Below are positions 13,831-15,062 of a stretch of DNA of 15,062 nucleotides, one piece after another. Origin of the DNA: an uncultured Rhodospirillales bacterium. Its GTDB lineage: Bacteria > Pseudomonadota > Alphaproteobacteria > Acetobacterales > Acetobacteraceae. Under the pieces are notes generated by a model. It ran no database searches. It was not told where the DNA came from and saw nothing but the letters and a program-made list of their open reading frames with translations. Position 1 is the first letter of the stretch. Every line of letters begins with the position of its first letter. The stretch lies in contig CAIVDX010000365.1 in NCBI GenBank assembly GCA_903904805.1, forward strand, positions 1 to 15,062, written 5' to 3'. The position numbers and the translations under genes were made by a program.

Positions 13831-15062
13831 ATGGGCACGATGCGGGAACACGCTCCATTGATCGATCCAGCAGCCAGCGCACGCGAGCCTTTGATCGTCG
13901 TGCTGGATGACGAAGCCGCGATTGTCGGCGAACTGGTTGACAGCCTCAATCATGAGGGTCTGCGCGCGATCGGTGTCACCCAGCCGGCCGAGGCACTGCG
14001 CCATCTCGCCGCCAACCCCGCCCTGCGCGTTCTGGTTACCGACATCAGGATGCCCGGCACCGACGGCGTGTCCCTCGTGCGCGATCTCAAGCGCCAGCGC
14101 GGCGAGGCCGATGCGGTCGAGGTGGTGATGATCACCGGCCACGGCTCGATGGACGACGCTGTCGCGGCCCTGCGTCTGGGCGTGGTTGATTTCCTGAACA
14201 AACCCTTCCGGGTCGCCGATCTGCACACCGCCTGCCTGTCGGCGCTGAACCGTGCCGCCCAACGGCGCGAAGCCGCGCGCGCGCCCCAGGCCGAGTCCCA
14301 ACCGGTTGCCGGCCAGATGGCCGCCGTGTCGGACCGCGAGCAGCTGCGCGCGGCCATCGCGCGGGACCAGATCGTGCCCTGGTTCCAACCTCTGGTGCAG
14401 GTTCCCAGCCGCACGCTGTACGGTTTCGAGGCCCTGGCGCGCTGGAACCACCCGGAGCGCGGCCTGTTGCCCGCCGGCCAGTTCATCCCCGAAGTGATGG
14501 CCTACGGGCTGTCGCCGGACCTCGACATCGCGATCATGCGCCAATCCATGCGCGCAGTCTCTGCCTGGCGCCACGCCGGCAGCCAGCCCGGTGCGTTGCA
14601 TGTGAACCTCTCGCCGGCCTCCTTGCGTGAGCCCACCCTGATCACTCAGGTCCAGGCGCTGCTGCGTGAGCTGGGCACCAACCCTGCCGATCTGGTCATC
14701 GAGGTCACCGAGGAATCTGCCATCGCCGCCGGCGGCTCTGAGATGCTGGTCCGCCTCGCCGATCTCGGCGTCACCCTTGCGCTGGACGATTTCGGCACAG
14801 GCTTCTCCTCACTCAGCCGGCTGATCGATCTCCCGGTGCGCATGATCAAGCTCGATCGCAGCTTCCTGCGCGTCAGCGGCATCGCGGCCGGAAACCTGAT
14901 CGCCGATGTCACCAGCTTCGCCCGCGGCCGCGGCCTGCGCGTTCTGGCCGAGGGGCTGGAGACCCATGCCCACTGGGAGATGGTCGTCCGCGCCGGCGTC
15001 GATCTCGCGCAGGGCTGGATGACCGGAATACCGCTCCCGCTGGATCAGGCCGAGCGCGTCGA
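13831..15062 (+). CDS. Response regulator with EAL c-di-GMP phosphodiesterase domain (3' partial)
   Basis: 410 codons are visible and the gene continues beyond the right edge. The receiver (about 20-140) has the acidic pair Asp26-Asp27, phospho-Asp71 in VTDIRMPG, the MITGHGS switch strand and Lys124 in NKPF. An Ala/Arg-rich linker leads to the EAL domain (from about 178). All catalytic positions are intact: Glu200 (FEAL), Asn259 (NLSP), Glu291 (IEVTEE), Asp319-Asp320 (DDFGTG), Lys340 (IKLD), Glu374 and Glu377 (AEGLET) and Gln394 (AQGW). It should therefore hydrolyse c-di-GMP to pGpG, gated by phosphorylation. The start is uncertain: ATG 13831 (AGG 6 nt upstream) is chosen, but ATG 13840 and ATG 13765 are in frame, and the frame is open only from 13747. 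No cognate kinase is adjacent; the hybrid kinase 5 kb away is only a loose candidate. Confidence 0.9.
   Translation, partial: MGTMREHAPLIDPAASAREPLIVVLDDEAAIVGELVDSLNHEGLRAIGVTQPAEALRHLAANPALRVLVTDIRMPGTDGVSLVRDLKRQRGEADAVEVVMITGHGSMDDAVAALRLGVVDFLNKPFRVADLHTACLSALNRAAQRREAARAPQAESQPVAGQMAAVSDREQLRAAIARDQIVPWFQPLVQVPSRTLYGFEALARWNHPERGLLPAGQFIPEVMAYGLSPDLDIAIMRQSMRAVSAWRHAGSQPGALHVNLSPASLREPTLITQVQALLRELGTNPADLVIEVTEESAIAAGGSEMLVRLADLGVTLALDDFGTGFSSLSRLIDLPVRMIKLDRSFLRVSGIAAGNLIADVTSFARGRGLRVLAEGLETHAHWEMVVRAGVDLAQGWMTGIPLPLDQAERV

Overview
The window is high-GC chromosomal DNA from an alphaproteobacterium. A Rhodospirillales/Acetobacteraceae-type host, for example Acidiphilium or Acidocella-like, is my inference from general protein style and a GC-rich third codon position. 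I cannot confirm the genus. There is no insertion sequence, phage gene, CRISPR array, plasmid gene or obvious recent transfer. Nearly every base belongs to a recognisable household or accessory gene.

Layout: (1) 1-1983: a tRNA-Val(GAC) on the minus strand, then a divergent N-formylglutamate amidohydrolase-family gene and a secreted lysozyme-like lytic transglycosylase. (2) 2029-6418: an efflux operon of MdtA-type periplasmic adaptor plus one MdtB/MdtC-type RND pump. It is preceded by an exact GAAC-N7-GAAC direct repeat, the alphaproteobacterial LexA (SOS) box. (3) 6536-8734: a membrane hybrid histidine kinase (Cache-like sensor, HisKA, HATPase, C-terminal receiver). (4) 8767-10420, minus strand: galE preceded by a GstB-type glutathione transferase. 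(5) 10531-12651, plus strand: two consecutive Tat-exported metallohydrolases, an ACMSD-like amidohydrolase and a dinuclear metallo-beta-lactamase-fold hydrolase. (6) 12670-13452, minus strand: a class II aldolase/adducin-family protein, convergent with the MBL gene. (7) 13453-13830: an AT-rich divergent regulatory region. (8) 13831-end: a receiver-EAL c-di-GMP phosphodiesterase that runs off the right edge.

How the parts may work together: adaptor and pump form one inner-membrane/periplasm efflux unit that must borrow an outer-membrane channel from elsewhere. If the LexA box is real, this efflux unit would be induced by DNA damage. The hybrid kinase follows the pump but has its own promoter-like sequence and no DNA-binding partner nearby. 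The two Tat-exported hydrolases, the adducin-like enzyme and the GST look like a small catabolic or detoxification neighbourhood of unknown substrate. This is the least conventional part of the window, but it is not demonstrably a new system. The strongest regulatory observations are the LexA-type box at 2029-2043 and a promoter that would make the first gene's mRNA leaderless (162-197).
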